Shown here: positions 54,101 through 63,792 of the stretch, piece after piece
How the letters are laid out: the number at the start of each line of letters is the position of its first letter
Position numbering within the stretch: the first letter of the stretch is position 1
DNA from: Halichondria panicea
Lineage: Eukaryota; Porifera; Demospongiae; Suberitida; Halichondriidae
DNA length: 64,000 bases
Assembly (NCBI RefSeq): GCF_963675165.1
Contig: NC_087390.1
Span: 413,001 to 477,000 of the forward strand
Reading direction: 5' to 3'
Position numbers and translations under genes: made by a program
Notes under the pieces: model-generated
Database searches by the model: none
What the model saw: the letters and a program-made list of their open reading frames with translations, nothing else
Told to the model about the DNA's origin: nothing

Positions 54101-55451
54101 TTCGACTATTGAAAGCATAAATGGGACGACCATTGTTACTGACAATATTCCTTCCAATGAATGTTGCATTTGACTGCGCAATGTTCAAACTGCCGATGTT
54201 ATTAGTAATGTAAGTGTTGTTGATAATCAAGGTAGAATCTTCGATCACATAAATTGCTCCACTCGCAATGTTGTTTGTCAGCTCACTGTTGGAGATAGAC
54301 ACACTTCCTGAGTCAATATCAATCGCTCCACTACCAAAGTTAGCACTGTTGTTTGTCAGCTCACTGTTGGAGATGGACACAACACTGCCTGAGTAAACAT
54401 AAATCGCTCCACCATCGTTAGCACTGTTGTTTGTCAGCTCACTGTTGGATATGGACACAACACTGCCTAAGTAAACACTAATCGCTCCACCAGAGTTAGC
54501 TCTGTTGTTAGTCAGCGTACTGTTGGAGATGGACACACTGCCTGACAGAACACTAATCGCTCCACCATAGTCAGCTCCGTTGTTTGTCAGCGTACTGTTG
54601 GAGATGGAAACATTGCTACCTGAGTAAACATAAATCGCTCCACCAAAGATAGTAGCACTGTTTTTTGTCAGCTCGCTGTTGGAGATGGACAAAGTACTGC
54701 CTGAGCCAACATAAATCGCTCCACCACCCCAGCCAACACTGTTGTTTGTCAGCTTGCTGTTGGAGATGAACACACTACCTGAGTCAACATAAATAGCTCC
54801 TCCACCAACCCGAGAAGCTTTGTTATTTGTAAAGTTACACCGAGTGATTACTACAATACCAGATACCACTTCTACTGCTCCTCCATTCTCAGCACTGTTG
54901 TAGTGGAACCCTGTGTTGTTGATCAGTGCGTTGTTTGATTCAATGTAAACTGCACCTCCACTATTAGCTATGTGGGTTTTTTCCGGCTGATTTGAGCCAA
55001 AGTCCATGAAGTAGCAATCGTTAATGTAGACATCGTGGGAATCAACGATGATTACTCCTTGATGTGAGTTTGGTGGTCCGACATTCGCTCCAACGAAACC
55101 CAAGTGTTCAATACTCAATTTGGTAAGGCTAACAAAACGTATCGCACCATTGCTATGGAATCCAACTACAGCTGTACTTGTGTTCTGGCCAGTGATTTGC
55201 ACATGTGAGAAGTTACGAATGAATAACTGCTCAGTTAACACATGATCTCCAGGTAGAAAGCTCAAGGTGAGATTGTCTCCACCAGATAACAGGTCTGTTT
55301 GAGCAAGCTGCTCGAGAGTGAAACAAGTTCCATTTCGATAGTCATAACACGAGTTGGTTGAATCCACTGGTACAATGTGATAGTGCTCACTCCTGGTAAC
55401 AGTAGCTAGGGTCAGTAGCAGTAACCAGCTGAGAATACTTCTAGACAGCAT
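51161..55451 (-). pseudogene. Receptor D: broken fourth copy of the beta-helix/multi-TM gene
   Basis: It starts at the family ATG at 55451 (a longer frame from 55568 only adds upstream sequence). About nine rungs are present. Compared with A-C there are: an in-frame loss of about 38 codons before SGGAVYIE (about 54966); a 4-bp GCAT insertion at 53691-53694; a 2-bp TA insertion at about 52657-52660, inside CAYNRSGVLCGEC; and a 17-bp deletion at 51300/51301 near the C-terminus, between two CTGGTC words. The first two shifts sum to six bases, so only the middle ~345 codons are out of register. The third cuts off the conserved tail, whose codons remain in another frame down to 51161. No intact protein can be made without frameshifting; otherwise the copy is well preserved, so the breaks look young. 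Confidence 0.88.
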
Positions 55452-55660
55452 ATCTGATAATGTATGAGGATGATTGTTGACATGTGAATGATTATGCTGC
55501 TCCAAGAATGGCTGTAAGTCTACAATTATGTATTTGTATTGCATGCCTATATACTTACTGAAACTCACTTATTCAATGGATGCTGCACTCTTTTCTGTTT
55601 TACTATAATTATACTATATTGCTATAGTCAACAAGCGTTTTAAATGCTTTGTTTTCCGCA
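55452..55660 (-). promoter_or_regulatory. Conserved 5' flank of receptor D
   Basis: Blocks as for receptor A, with a short deletion next to the start codon (ATATCTGATAATGTATGAGG instead of the GAGGTGCATGTATATGAGG form). Function inferred. Confidence 0.4.
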
Positions 55661-55763
55661 TGCCATGCACTAAGGGAAGTGTGAAAGCTATACCAGTTCA
55701 ACCACATAATGGCATGGCCATCTGTTGTCTGACCATTGCGGAATATATAGGATCAGTTTCCCT

Positions 55764-55862
55764 GTGGTTCCCCAATATTGATTCCTTCTTTGTGGTTGAG
55801 CCCAAGGCAGTTTCCCCGTGGTTCCCCAATATTGATTCCTTCTTTGTGGCTGATACCCAAAT
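55764..55862. repeat. Two copies of the 54-bp unit upstream of receptor D
   Basis: The same unit as the array at 34075-34560, here in two copies only. The small frames across it are not genes. Confidence 0.8.
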
Positions 55863-56259
55863 GGCTTCCCTATACACTTCTATTAGATAGTGCACTGAAT
55901 GTCTCTGGTGTCAACTATAACCCTTATCATAAATACCTCTGCATGCATTCAGATGTGTGGAGAAAAAGTATAAAATAGTGCAGCATCATTGAATAAGTGA
56001 GTAGAAGATATTGCAGTAACTATATATTGCAGGGCATGCATTGTAAAATACCTTACATTGACTCAACACAGTGTGTCCTAAAAGTTCCGATCCAAGATTC
56101 TGCTCTATATGTGTATTCATTCTGTTAGCGAATCTCCTTATTTCGATGGACTTCATGTCTAACAGATAAAACAAGACAATGTCATTATAGATCTTCAATG
56201 CTACAAGAGTATAATGATATCAATGTGTTTCACGGCATAGAACCTGAGTTAATTCATTT

Positions 56260-56323
56260 ACAGTAACACACACCCACACCCCACACCCCCCCCACACACA
56301 CACACACCCACACACACACACAG
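56260..56323. repeat. CA-rich microsatellite before SOAT fragment 4
   Basis: Shorter and more interrupted than the run at 34978; it ends in the old exon 11 acceptor CACAG. Confidence 0.8.
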
Positions 56324-56568
56324 GTCGGAGGTTCTACTGTTGTCGTACATGGCTATAGTCTAGTGTACGTACTCCGCGATCACCTTCCTCTCTCACACCG
56401 GCTTCCTCCATAGCTAACTTCTCCTGTGAAGTGCTGAGGTTTGCAGACAGAGAGTTTATGCTGTGAGAAATGTGCACACAATTATTTATTTCGAGGATAT
56501 GGAATAGCAGCCTCTTTGTAGCATGCATGCATGTGATACTAATTCACGGGTATAAATGTTCTTGGTAA

Positions 56569-56877
56569 GGCCAAGCAAAGTCAATTTGTAGTTTCTCAGG
56601 CTATTATTCTTAAAATAGCAAGCGGATTGAGGCATTTGATAAATATTAATGATAATGAGAATTTTAATTGAAAACACACCCCTAACTTCCTCAATAAGCG
56701 GAAGTGCATAATTTTTATTTATTAATTTTAGTCATAATTATATTCATGACCAAAATTTATCCTTTTCTTTTCTTTTAGTGCCTTTAATTTGAGGTCACGT
56801 GATATTTAACTTTTTTGTAAAGCTGCCAATTTCCAAGCGCGAGGGCCTGAGAAACTACAAATTGACTTTGCATGGCC
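56569..56877. mobile_element. Harbinger-like MITE with TAA target duplication
   Basis: Inverted repeats of about 33 bp: GGCCAAGCAAAGTCAATTTG at the left, its inverse ending GCATGGCC at the right. TAA directly flanks both ends (56566-56568, 56878-56880). The equivalent place in SOAT fragment 2 (about 35321-35330, GGTAAATGC) has one TAA and no element, which fixes the boundaries. Confidence 0.88.
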
Positions 56878-57203
56878 TAAATGCTTAATATGCGAAAACT
56901 GCAAACATTATAAACAAAAAGGCTGCTATTCCACAAAATCCTATACCCTCGAAACATACTCGCTATAAATCTATTTGTTAATTGCGTATGGAAATTGTGG
57001 AACTACACTGTTTAATATCAAGTATTTTGCCAGCTTGGCATACATGTGCAACTGCAACTGCATTGCAAGGGCAGCTCTGAGTTATGTATCAATAGCTTCC
57101 AGGTTTGTGCTTTATATATGTGTGGTTTCTGTTGTTCCTTGGGTACTTAGTGAGCTGAGTATGGTGAGTACATAAGTGGCCTTTCCTGTTCATACAGTGT
57201 GTA

Positions 57204-57310
57204 CAGAGGAGGTCCGACATGCGTGCACGAATCACTACAATTTCAGTGCATTGATGTCATTGCGGTCACGTCCATGCAGGCCACAATGCATTAGCACTTG
57301 TAGTGATACT
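57204..57310. mobile_element. Truncated copy of the 16480 MITE
   Basis: CAGAGGAGGTCCGACATGCG at the left and CACTTGTAGTGAT near the right, then lost. It is orthologous to the intron 11 element of the intact SOAT gene and was carried along in the duplication. Confidence 0.75.
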
Positions 57311-57739
57311 ATAACACAGGTCTAAACACATGCTATTACCTATACAGGTGTTAGTGGACCCCACTGTTGGTCTACCCATGCATGCTGCTATACATTACAC
57401 AAGTTTTAATTTCTTAGGACTGGTGGACTTGCACATCGTTCTCTACATTCTACCGCAAGTGGAACATACTGGTCCACGATTGGCTGCACTCGTACATCTA
57501 CAGGGACATAAAACATGTGAGAGTCCGGAAGGGGGGGGCTACCAATACATGTACGTATATTTGCTGCATGGTAAGCCCTGGAGTATGACAATGCTGTATA
57601 TTCTCACATGTATATAATTATTATCATGGAGAGGATGTACAACATACTGCTGCTGATAGGGTTCTGCTTCGGTGGAGCTAACTTGCTCTTCTTCTATCAA
57701 GTGGAGTTTGCAGCATGAATCTACTGCCCTAGACAGGTA

Positions 57740-57845
57740 CACTGTAAAAAATGAAGTGCGGTGGGCACACTAAAACCAAAAAAGCGTGCTATATGCGACG
57801 GTTTTAGTGTGCCCACTGCACTTTTTTCACTCATTTTTTACGGTG
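57740..57845. mobile_element. 106-bp TA-flanked MITE next to an old splice donor
   Basis: CACTGTAAAAAATGA at the left and TCATTTTTTACGGTG at the right, with longer inner arms (GTGGGCACACTAAAACC). TA at 57738-57739 and 57846-57847. The intact SOAT gene (17941-17950) and fragment 3 (about 47507-47517) read CAGGTATGCACA here without the element. Confidence 0.9.
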
Positions 57846-57974
57846 TATGCACATAGCTCAGTTAGTAATGATTATATATATCACTGTTGATGAAAGGTCC
57901 ATATTTATATACCTATACATACATGTTCACGATTATTGCTCTCTTATGAAAACAATACAAAACAGACTATAATT

Positions 57975-58190
57975 TATATACGTTTGCTACTGCCTAATGA
58001 AAGACAGTAGGGCTGCTACCTAGTGAAAGGTAGTAGGGCTGCTGACTAATGAAAGGCAGTAGGGCTGCTGACTGACATCAGAATGAAAGACAGTAGGGCT
58101 GCTATAAGGGCCTAGTGAAAGGTAGTAGGGCTGCTACCTAATGAAAGGCAGTAGTGCTGCTGACTGACACAAATGAAAGACAGTAGGAAG
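57975..58190. repeat. Short tandem repeat, ~25-33-bp units
   Basis: About seven repeats of AATGAAAGGCAGTAGGGCTG-like units, with variants CTAGTGAAAGG and GACTGACA. Irregular spacing; no coding signal. Confidence 0.8.
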
Positions 58191-58374
58191 TGGTTTTTCC
58201 CGGCCACCCACTACAGCTCCAGAGCCCCGGTTTATAACCCACACGCTACATGCATGACAGGCACAATATTTGTTTTTTGTACTCGTGACCCTTTACCAAA
58301 TTTTACGTGAAAGCTGCGCATGGGCACAAGAGCTAGCTACACTCAGGAACGAAGGCTCAGACAAGACACAGAGA

Positions 58375-58720
58375 CGCTTGAGGCTACAAGTACGTCTAAA
58401 GCAGGTCAGAGCAGCTCAAATGGGGACCTCCTGAGTCTAAGATCACACAGACACGCCTGCATGCAGGAGGTCACAGCAGCTTACTTGCCATGTTTCACTT
58501 CCAAGTCTTGTGTTTTTGTGATAATAAACCTGCTAGCTCAACAGGACAAAACAGAGATAGAGGCCAGTCACTAGGACAGGTCAGAGCAGCTCAGATGGAG
58601 ACTTCTGAAGTTGCACAGGCACCTTTAGACAATACAGCACTACGGCAGGTCAGACCAACTCAGATGGAAACTTCTGAGGCCACACAGGCACGCTTACAAC
58701 AGGTCAGAGTAGCTTTAAGG
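58375..58720. repeat. Degenerate repeat of CAGGTCAGAGCAGCTCA units
   Basis: CAGGTCAGAGCAGCTCA-type words followed by ATGGAGACTTCTGAG-type words recur at about 58402, 58576, 58643 and 58698. Open frames of 84-85 codons cross the area but look like products of the repeat. The neighbouring 58191-59036 has no recognisable gene. Confidence 0.6.
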
Positions 58721-59038
58721 ATTGTTTACACTGACAGTATACTATAGCCTTGTAATTTGGGTCCAGCAAAAAGTGATAATAATAATATCTCCTTGCTTAG
58801 TTTGTACAGCCAGCTCTTTCGTGCTGAACTTTCACTCATAGATATAATTATGTTTCACTCTTAGTAAGTCAACTTCATGTTACACCATGCACAGTCAAAG
58901 ACAACAACCCTACACCACTCTGACAGAATAATTGTCACGGGGTATACAGCTGGCACAGGAAAGTCGTCTACATGGACTACTCAGTTATTCACAATCACTG
59001 TTCATTAATTTTTTAATTCGATTCATAAATAAACAATA

Positions 59039-60781
59039 CAGTGGAACCTCCATTAACGACCACCTCCGAATAGCAACCACACGCTATATAACGGCCAAGA
59101 GCTCAGGTCCAGATTGAAACTACAATGACTTCAATGTAAAGCAACCTCTCAAAAGCGACCACCTCTCTACTCCGTACAACGAGCAGCTTTCTAGTCCCCA
59201 ACTAGCTTTAGCAATGGAAAATAACCTCCCAGAACGGACAGCCACACCCAGAATTAGCAGAAAATTATTGCTGAGATAGCATTATTTTGCACAATCGTGA
59301 AAACCTGGCTGTAGCTTGTCTCTACAGCCTTTTCAAAGCTTGTATGAGCTAAAGAAGCAGTTAGCAAAGCCCCAAGATTCATTTGCAGCAAGAAATGACT
59401 CGTAGAAAATACATAGCTGGAAATCGAAACCTCCCAAGGAAGACCACCTCTCTATAACGGCCAAAAGGCTGGTCCCCAATGGTAGCGATGTCAGACCGAT
59501 TTTCATTTTTGCTATTTCTAACTCCTATGTATTACTATCTCTTTTGAACACTCTAGGCAAACCAGAAAAACTTTACTGCACTGGATTTGGTCAAGCGAAT
59601 GCAGAGATACAGTGTTTTGAAGAACATTAGCCAGGGAAAAATTCGTACAAAAATTTACCGCATTTTAATGTACTTGGGCGGGACTTATGAAATTTGTTGT
59701 TAATACCGGAAATGATCTTAAAGTTAGCATATCTGCTGAACCGCTTGGTCTATTCTCTTTTAAAAAAGTATGAAATGGACACTCAGGACTCAGGAGTTAA
59801 CATTGTAACCATTTGATATCTATTATATGAAGTTTATAATGTTTCTGTAATGTATATCTTTATGATGTCCCTATAATAGTATGATGTCTCCTGCTTCAGA
59901 GAGTTCTTTTGGATTTAAAGTAACCATGCTATCTTTTCAGTATATTATTGTATCATGTTTCAGAACTCTCATCAATGTCCACCTTACGCTATCTGTTTCT
60001 TGATCTTTATAAGCAACTTTTCTGTCAATTTTATTTGGTCTAAATAATTCGTTTTTTAGTGTGATGTAGATTTAAGGCTATACAACTATAAATCTATGAT
60101 ATACAACTCTGTTGACAGCTTCTAATTAATACAGTAGATTACTCTTGTCTTTTTTTGTGTGCAAATTGAATCAGTTCTTGCAATTTAATAGTTTTGGTAG
60201 ATTACATTGTTGTCCCTGGAATTCTCTCCAATCTTTCTTGTTTCTTTTCAACAGAGGCTTTCAGATTGCTTCAATAATTACTTTCAGTAACTTCTAAGAA
60301 CTTCTAAGAAATAAATACAGCTATTGGTACACTTGGCTTGATTTTACTGCATTTCTATTCTCAGCTCCACCCATCTATCCATGCAATATGTGATTCCGCA
60401 AGAAATAAAAGCTTATTGTAGCAACTTTTTGCATAATCTGGAGAGAGTTAGAGATGAAAGACATGCTCACTTGTGTTTTTGTTCATTTTCATGTTTGGTT
60501 GCCAAAATGATGATCACCTTTGAGAAAAAATCACACACAAAACAAGCATCAAATGCTAAAATCATAAAAAACTGTTATAAAAATCAAATTCTACGCTATT
60601 TTTTACCCCTGGGAACAGCTGTTGTTTGCTAGACTCTTCCAGGGCTTGCGGAAAGCCCTTCTTGTTCACTCACTTTCTGGTCCCGTTTTATACCATTGAA
60701 TTACTGTACGAAAATACGCCCACGCACTACTTCCGGTCTGACATCTCTACCAATGGTGTCCGTTTTATGGAGGTTCCACTG
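59039..60781. mobile_element. Pogo/Tigger-like non-autonomous DNA transposon, 1.74 kb
   Basis: The ends CAGTGGAACCTCCATTAACG and the inverse of ATGGAGGTTCCACTG are flanked by TA (59037-59038, 60782-60783). Subterminal blocks with ACCACCTCTCTA and CAATGGTAG.GATGTCAGACC recur in direct and inverted orientation (59155, 59445-59495, 60730-60755). The CAGTGGAACCTC tip is typical of pogo-type elements. No transposase frame is present; the longest frame is 83 codons. Confidence 0.85.
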
Positions 60782-60906
60782 TATACTTAAAATTATACCA
60801 CATTGTACCAAAAATGACTGTACAACAAATACAAAATTGCTCGCTCACCCCAAACATGCTCTGCATGCTCCTAGTATTATTACATAATTGAGGTCTGACC
60901 AGCATC

Positions 60907-60939
60907 TAGCCTCGATTCATCGGCCTGGAATCGAGGCTA
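60907..60939. mobile_element. 33-bp minimal TAGCCTCG-family element with perfect 9-bp target duplication
   Basis: TAGCCTCGATT...AATCGAGGCTA with only a few bases between the arms, flanked by ACCAGCATC at 60898-60906 and 60940-60948. Same termini and duplication length as the 591-bp element at 46015. Confidence 0.85.
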
Positions 60940-61017
60940 ACCAGCATCTAGAGGGAGGGGCTATATTAGACGGACAACAGTCGAGGGCGGCGACGCCCGT
61001 CTAACGCTTTCTGCAAG

Positions 61018-63693
61018 ATGTCCTCCTGGTTAGTGATCCTGCTGGTGCTGGCCTTGCTCTACTTGCTGTACAAGCTGGTGGTGTTTGTCAGAGCTGATGC
61101 TGATCTCACACTCCTCAGCAGAACACTAGACACCCGTTACTTTGACAACAAGGTGGTGTGGGTCACTGGAGCCTCTTCTGGAAGTGAGTTTTTGCGGCTT
61201 TATAGACACAGAGTGCATAAAATACCAGGCTGAATCTTACTATGCTGTATTTTAAATTTAGTCGGCTATACTTTGGGCCAGCTAGGCTATATAGCAACGT
61301 GAATGGACTGATCTCTACGTACATGCAGCTATAGCGGATCTTCACTTTAATTATAGTTTGGAACCAATTTCATGATTTTCTGAAAGCTTAGAAATGGCAC
61401 CATACAAGCTCATACAAGTTCATATTTGGCATTATGAAGCCAATTTCGGCCATTTTCCATGGATTGTATATATATAGCCCATGGTCCAAGCCCGAAAAAT
61501 TATGGCTTCAAAGAAATTTTGGATTGAAACACATCACTGATTTGTTTTTAAAAGGCAAACAAATTTAAGTGGATCAACGGTAATAAAGTTATAGCTGTTG
61601 GAAAGTGTTCGCTACACCGTCCCTCGTTTACCATCATGATATGTACGTAGCTCTTATCTATGCAATCATTTCGTTACCCATTTTCAGTTGGAGAGGAGCT
61701 GTGCTACCAGTTGTCTAGACTGGGTGCTAGACTAATTCTCAGTGCAAGGTCAGAGGACAAACTGGAGGTGGTCAGGAAGGGACTCGCAAAACCCAACCAG
61801 GCAAAGTGAAAGCGTATTTCAGAAATTGCAATAAACAAAACAATCTTGTTTGCTCCATATTCAGGAGTGAATATTATAGTGTATACAGTACAACTATTGT
61901 ATTTGCTTCTATATTATTTAGGATCCTGCCAGTTGACCTGAGTGACCCCTCTGCCACTAGGGAGGCTACTGAAAAGGCAAAAGCTCTGTTTGGAGGAATA
62001 GACATTCTCATCAATAATGCAGGTACTGCATGCAACAGTCCAAGATTGTTTGTTTGGTGTACTGATCCTATCCCTTCCAATTGTAGGTGTCTTTACCAGG
62101 TCACTGTTTATAGATATGCAAGAGCCTACACACAGACGTCTCATGGAAGTTGACCTCTTTGCACCCTGGATACTGACCCATGATGTCTTGCCAGGTAGGT
62201 AATTAATTAATGCTTGGTCATAATCATGTACACACGTATACATGAGAGTTGGAGTATATTTACTGTATAGCGGGGATATTTCGTGGGTATAAATGTTCAC
62301 AGTTTTCGCTGATCAAGCATGTATACCACAAACATTTATACCCACGAATTAATATCGCATGCATGGGCTGCTATTCCGCGAAAATTAAATTCGCGAAATC
62401 TTTCTAACGGTCAATCCACGAAGGTTTATACCCTCCGCTCGAAGTATACCGCTATATACGGTAATTGCACTGTAAATTTTTTATACCTAGCTTGCTTGTA
62501 TACACAAGTCAAGTCTCTTAATTTAAATTGTAAATATGCATTCTGTAATAGGAATGCTCTCTTCTGGTTTCGGTCATGTGATAAACATTTCGTCCATTGT
62601 GGGGAAATTCAGCACTGGCAGAAAAACTTCCTATTCTGGTGCCAAGTTTGGCCTTAACGGGATGATGGACTCTCTTCGCTGCGAGGTCTGTGCACACACT
62701 TTAAACCTCTGATTTAATTATTGGAAGCGTTTTTATGATCGGAGAAAAGGGGTCATTAAGTAAACCCGTTTTAATTTCTAAGAATCATATAATATTCTTG
62801 GTAAATGGGGCTGTTCTAATTATATACCGTATAACGGGTAATTTTCGTGGTCAAGCTGACCTCCACGAAATTTTAACGTAGGCGTGGCTTACCATAACGT
62901 GTGAATGCAGTGCAGGCAATGAGACTTACATACTCACAAAAATCACTGTTTTCCAGATAAACGAATATTTCACCCCACGTACGAAAATTACCCACTATAC
63001 GGTACATCTTGTGTCAGTATAATAATAGTGTGTGCTCACATTAATTTTTGCTCACTATAATTATACAGGTTATAGATAAGAATGTCCATGTGACTAACGT
63101 GTGTCCGGGGCCAGTGAAAACAGCTGTGGCAGAGAATGCTCTCCTGTCTGATGGATCCACCAACAACAAGAAAAATCCTCTCATTGAGGGCGGGATGACA
63201 GTTCAAAGGTCAACTCAGTGTGTGCATACTAGAATTGGTATAATAATCATATGGAAATCTTAGGAATAGAAAATATCGTTCATCTCAGTTTATGCCAAAT
63301 TAATAATTAGTGTAAATATTGCATAGATGTATAGCAGTACTGCTAAAAAAAAGAATGCACTTTGACCTGATTCTAGCCACATACTAAGACTCTATTCTAT
63401 TTATACGTATACAGGTGTGCAGAGCTTACTCTGATCGCTGCGTCTAGTCAGCTCTATGAGGTACGCCATCAACAATTCATAAATACTCGGACTGGTATCT
63501 CAATCACATGGTATCTCAATCACATGGTATTCATTAGTTAAATATACTTTTCTTATCCAAGCAGGTATGGATCTCGAAGCATCCCTATCTCCTGTGCACC
63601 TACCTGGCTCAGTATGCTCCCTCACTCTGCAAGTGCCTACTGCACTGGTGGAGTCAGAGGAAAGAGAAGATGAATAAAGATAAAAAGAATTAA
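61018..63693 (+). CDS. DHRS7: DHRS7-like short-chain dehydrogenase/reductase
   Basis: Eight in-phase exons: 61018-61183, 61688-61805, 61922-62022, 62087-62194, 62552-62685, 63069-63208, 63415-63460 and 63565-63693, encoding 313 aa. An N-terminal membrane anchor (SSWLVILLVLALLYLLYKLV) is followed by the Rossmann fold. Visible motifs are the cofactor loop TGASSGIGEE (GxxxGxG type, split by intron 1), D-L-S-D at the second strand, NNAG, the catalytic Ser in INISSIVGK, YSGAKFG with the catalytic Tyr and Lys, and CPGPVKT. The family reduces carbonyl or steroid/retinoid substrates with NADPH at the ER; substrate here unknown. Human DHRS7 is about 339 aa, so the length fits. The ATG opens the anchor and follows a short leader. 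Introns carry MITEs at 62263 and 62827. A tandem copy starts 100 bp downstream. Confidence 0.9.
61345..61620. repeat. Dispersed foldback-like repeat, copy 4
   Basis: In DHRS7 intron 1. It shares CATGATTTTCTGAAAGCTTA and TGGATTGAAACACATCA with copy 2 at 3811-4140, but is more decayed. Confidence 0.55.
62263..62461. mobile_element. CCGTATATAGCGG-type MITE in DHRS7 intron 4
   Basis: CTGTATAGCGGGGATATTTC at the left and ACCGCTATATACGG at the right, TA on both sides. The interior is rich in CG-containing words (TTCGCGAAA-type). Confidence 0.75.
62827..63002. mobile_element. CCGTATAACGGG-type MITE in DHRS7 intron 5
   Basis: CCGTATAACGGGTAATTTTC at the left and GAAAATTACCCACTATACGG at the right, flanked by TA (62825-62826, 63003-63004). 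Same group as the elements at 28527 and 62263. Confidence 0.8.
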
Positions 63694-63792
63694 CTATATG
63701 ATTTTTCCAATTGTCTACTCTAGATCTTATCTCATTATGACTCATGGGGGGGAGGGGCTAGCTAGTATTATATAATATTAATAGTTATCAAG

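Larger units (their letters stand above)
56324..57737 (+). pseudogene. SOAT 3' fragment 4 (relics of exons 11, 12 and 14)
   Basis: Exon 11 relic (56324-56460) carries the same TA insertion, 1-bp insertion and altered 3' end as fragment 2, plus a 5-bp loss at CATAGCTAACTTC. Exon 12 (57418-57516, [16 protein letters not shown]...) is intact with its splice sites. Exon 13 is missing: intron 12 is fused to the middle of exon 14 (57626-57737), which has a CGA-to-TGA nonsense change just before the codons for IYCP. Exon 15 is absent. Two MITEs have been inserted (56569 and 57740). Clearly non-functional. Confidence 0.9.

Noticed and set aside
58320-58747. Two 84-85-codon frames
   Set aside because: They cross a degenerate CAGGTCAGAGCAGCTCA repeat and show no protein-like conservation between repeats.
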